This document shows, piece by piece, positions 62,666-64,000 of a stretch of 64,000 bases of DNA. Numbering within the stretch: position 1 is the stretch's first letter; every line of letters begins with the position of its first letter. The translations under genes and the position numbers were made by a program. The DNA lies in contig NZ_WHOM01000072.1 of the NCBI RefSeq assembly GCF_009739465.1, forward strand, positions 159,310-223,309, in the 5' to 3' direction. Under the pieces are notes generated by a model. That model saw nothing but the letters and a program-made list of their open reading frames with translations, had not been told where the DNA came from and searched no databases. Source of the stretch: Streptomyces apocyni (lineage in GTDB: Bacteria > Actinomycetota > Actinomycetes > Streptomycetales > Streptomycetaceae).

Positions 62666-63559
62666 ATGCGTACACCGTCGTCCCCCCACGGCTTCGACGT
62701 CGTACGGCGCCGCGGCTACCGAATCGAGCAGACCGACGCGTACGTCACCGAACTGTCCCGGGACCGGGACGCCGCATGGGAGCGGGCCGCGCGGCTGACG
62801 GTGCTGGAGCGGGAGATGTCGGCGGAGGCGGAACGGCTCCGTACCGTGGTCGCGCAGCTCGCCCCGCAGACGTACGAGGTACTCGGCGGGCGCGCCCAGG
62901 CGATCCTCGCGGCGTGCGAGGAGGAGGCGGACGCCGTACGGACCGCCGCGCGCGAGGACGCCGCGCGAGCGGCGGAGGCGGACACGGCGTACGAGACCGC
63001 GCTACGGGACGCGGCGCGCGCCTACGCCGAAGCGGTACGGGAGGAGGCCGACGAGCGGGCCCGGCAGTCGCTGGTCGTCGCGCAGAGCCGCGCGGACGAC
63101 GCGAGGCTCGCGGCGCGCCGCGAGGTGAAGGACGTACGGGGCGAGGCGCTGGCGGCGCTGCGGGATGTACGTCAGCGCTCCGAGGAGATGCTCACCGCAC
63201 TCGGCAAGGAACAGGCCGAGCGCTGGGACGAGGCGGGCCGCGATGAGGCGGCCCGCGAGGCCGAACAGGAGGAGCTGCACGCGGAACTCCTGACGGCCGC
63301 CGAGGCACAGGTATCGGAGGCCAAGCGGGCGTTCGCCGAAGCGGAGGAGTCGGCCCGGCACGGCCAGGAGGACGCCGAAGCGCGCGGCGCGGAGCTGGTG
63401 GCGGCGGCGAAGGCCCGGGCCGACCGCGTCGCCCGCGAGACGGACCGGGTCCTGCGCGAACACGCGGAAGCCGCCGAGGAACTCCGCTCCCACATGGACC
63501 ACGTCCGCACCAGCCTCACGGCTCTCACCGGCCGAGCCCCGGTCGAGGACACCCCCTAG
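62666..63559 (+). CDS. Long coiled-coil protein (cellulose-binding-protein/FilP-like annotation class)
   Basis: 297 residues from MRTPSSPHGFDVVRRRGYRI; AAGGGGTTCCAGG precedes it. After a ~25-residue DivIVA-like head (GFDVVRRRGYRIEQTDAYVT), the protein is almost wholly Ala/Glu/Arg coiled coil (about 25-285). Streptomyces proteins of this kind are often annotated as cellulose-binding and resemble Scy/FilP cytoskeletal scaffolds near the hyphal tip. Only the architecture is visible; polar localisation is inference. A stem overlapping the stop codon follows. Confidence 0.8.
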   Translation: MRTPSSPHGFDVVRRRGYRIEQTDAYVTELSRDRDAAWERAARLTVLEREMSAEAERLRTVVAQLAPQTYEVLGGRAQAILAACEEEADAVRTAAREDAARAAEADTAYETALRDAARAYAEAVREEADERARQSLVVAQSRADDARLAARREVKDVRGEALAALRDVRQRSEEMLTALGKEQAERWDEAGRDEAAREAEQEELHAELLTAAEAQVSEAKRAFAEAEESARHGQEDAEARGAELVAAAKARADRVARETDRVLREHAEAAEELRSHMDHVRTSLTALTGRAPVEDTP

Positions 63560-63593
63560 GGGGGTGTCTCCCGATCGTCGCGGGCCCGCGACG
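63548..63593. terminator. Two adjacent hairpins after the coiled-coil gene
   Basis: GACACCCCC-TAG-GGGGGTGTC (63548-63568) has the stop codon in its loop. Eight nt later CGTCGCGGGCCCGCGACG (63576-63593) is a perfect 18-bp palindrome. Together they form a plausible bidirectional terminator between converging genes. Confidence 0.65.
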
Positions 63594-63720
63594 CCTGGCA
63601 CGGGCGCCTCGGACCACCGCCGAATCACCCAAGTACGTCCCGTACGAGGGTGATCCGGCCGCACGCCAACGCATCGCGTCAGACGCCGCAGGCGGATCCG
63701 CGAAGATCGGAGAGACGCCG

Positions 63721-64000
<280 letters not shown>

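Overview
The window is high-GC actinobacterial chromosome, almost certainly from a Streptomyces. Diagnostic signs are the bldA leucine tRNA (anticodon UAA), a melC1-melC2 tyrosinase pair, Rpf/LysM proteins under a c-di-AMP riboswitch, frequent GTG starts and 1-4 bp gene overlaps. As far as I recall, the gene order (hut genes, cbs, thiolase, bldA, ABC exporter, cfa-like, ndh, ppx/divIC/eno, rpf pair, P450/mazG, kinase, mfd) follows the S. coelicolor SCO3068-SCO3120 neighbourhood, so most of it is conserved core.

Layout. 1-2.8 kb: the end of a SigB/SigF-type sigma factor and a membrane-spanning sigma-like/zinc-finger/ricin-lectin protein. 2.8-8.5 kb: a histidine utilisation operon on the minus strand (hutU, M20 amidohydrolase, hutF, hutI) with a visible promoter and overlapping inverted repeat. 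8.6-12 kb: a BASS/ACR3-type transporter, a PLP decarboxylase and an RpiR regulator. 12-14.6 kb: an accessory patch of short, overlapping, poorly conserved minus-strand genes (replication-initiator-like HTH protein, DUF6247-like protein, several tiny ORFs). 14.7-24 kb: a small membrane protein, an SGNH esterase, cystathionine beta-synthase, thiolase, hypotheticals, a Bax inhibitor-1 protein and melC1/melC2. 24.5 kb: bldA. 25-28.5 kb: a MacB/FtsX-type ABC exporter. 28.5-33 kb: a CFA-synthase-like methyltransferase, type II NADH dehydrogenase with a probable Rex operator, and a TPTPTK-repeat LPETG surface protein. 33-36.5 kb: ppx/gppA, DUF501, divIC and enolase. 36.7-39 kb: two Rpf-type hydrolases, the first with a ydaO riboswitch leader. 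39-49 kb: P450, mazG, a SurA-like lipoprotein, a Ser/Thr kinase coupled to a membrane protein, a solo N6-methylase with a fused specificity region, surface proteins and an MT0933-like antitoxin. 49-57 kb: an SCO6745-family protein, mfd, a DUF2079 membrane protein, tRNA-Gln and an orphan histidine kinase.

57-62.5 kb is the most unusual part: two divergent, translationally coupled gene pairs built from polymorphic-toxin parts without any secretion module. One pair is a YwqJ-type deaminase with a SUKH-3 protein. The other is a WHH-nuclease-like/SMI1 fusion with a 1051-residue YrhB-like/collagen-like/deaminase/SUKH-4 protein. A cluster of inverted repeats lies between the pairs. The window ends with a coiled-coil protein and the C-terminus of a membrane protein.

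No annotated gene appeared to contain an in-frame TTA codon when scanned by eye, although the tRNA that reads TTA is encoded here. All functional calls rest on reading the sequence and on recalled family knowledge; no database search was run.
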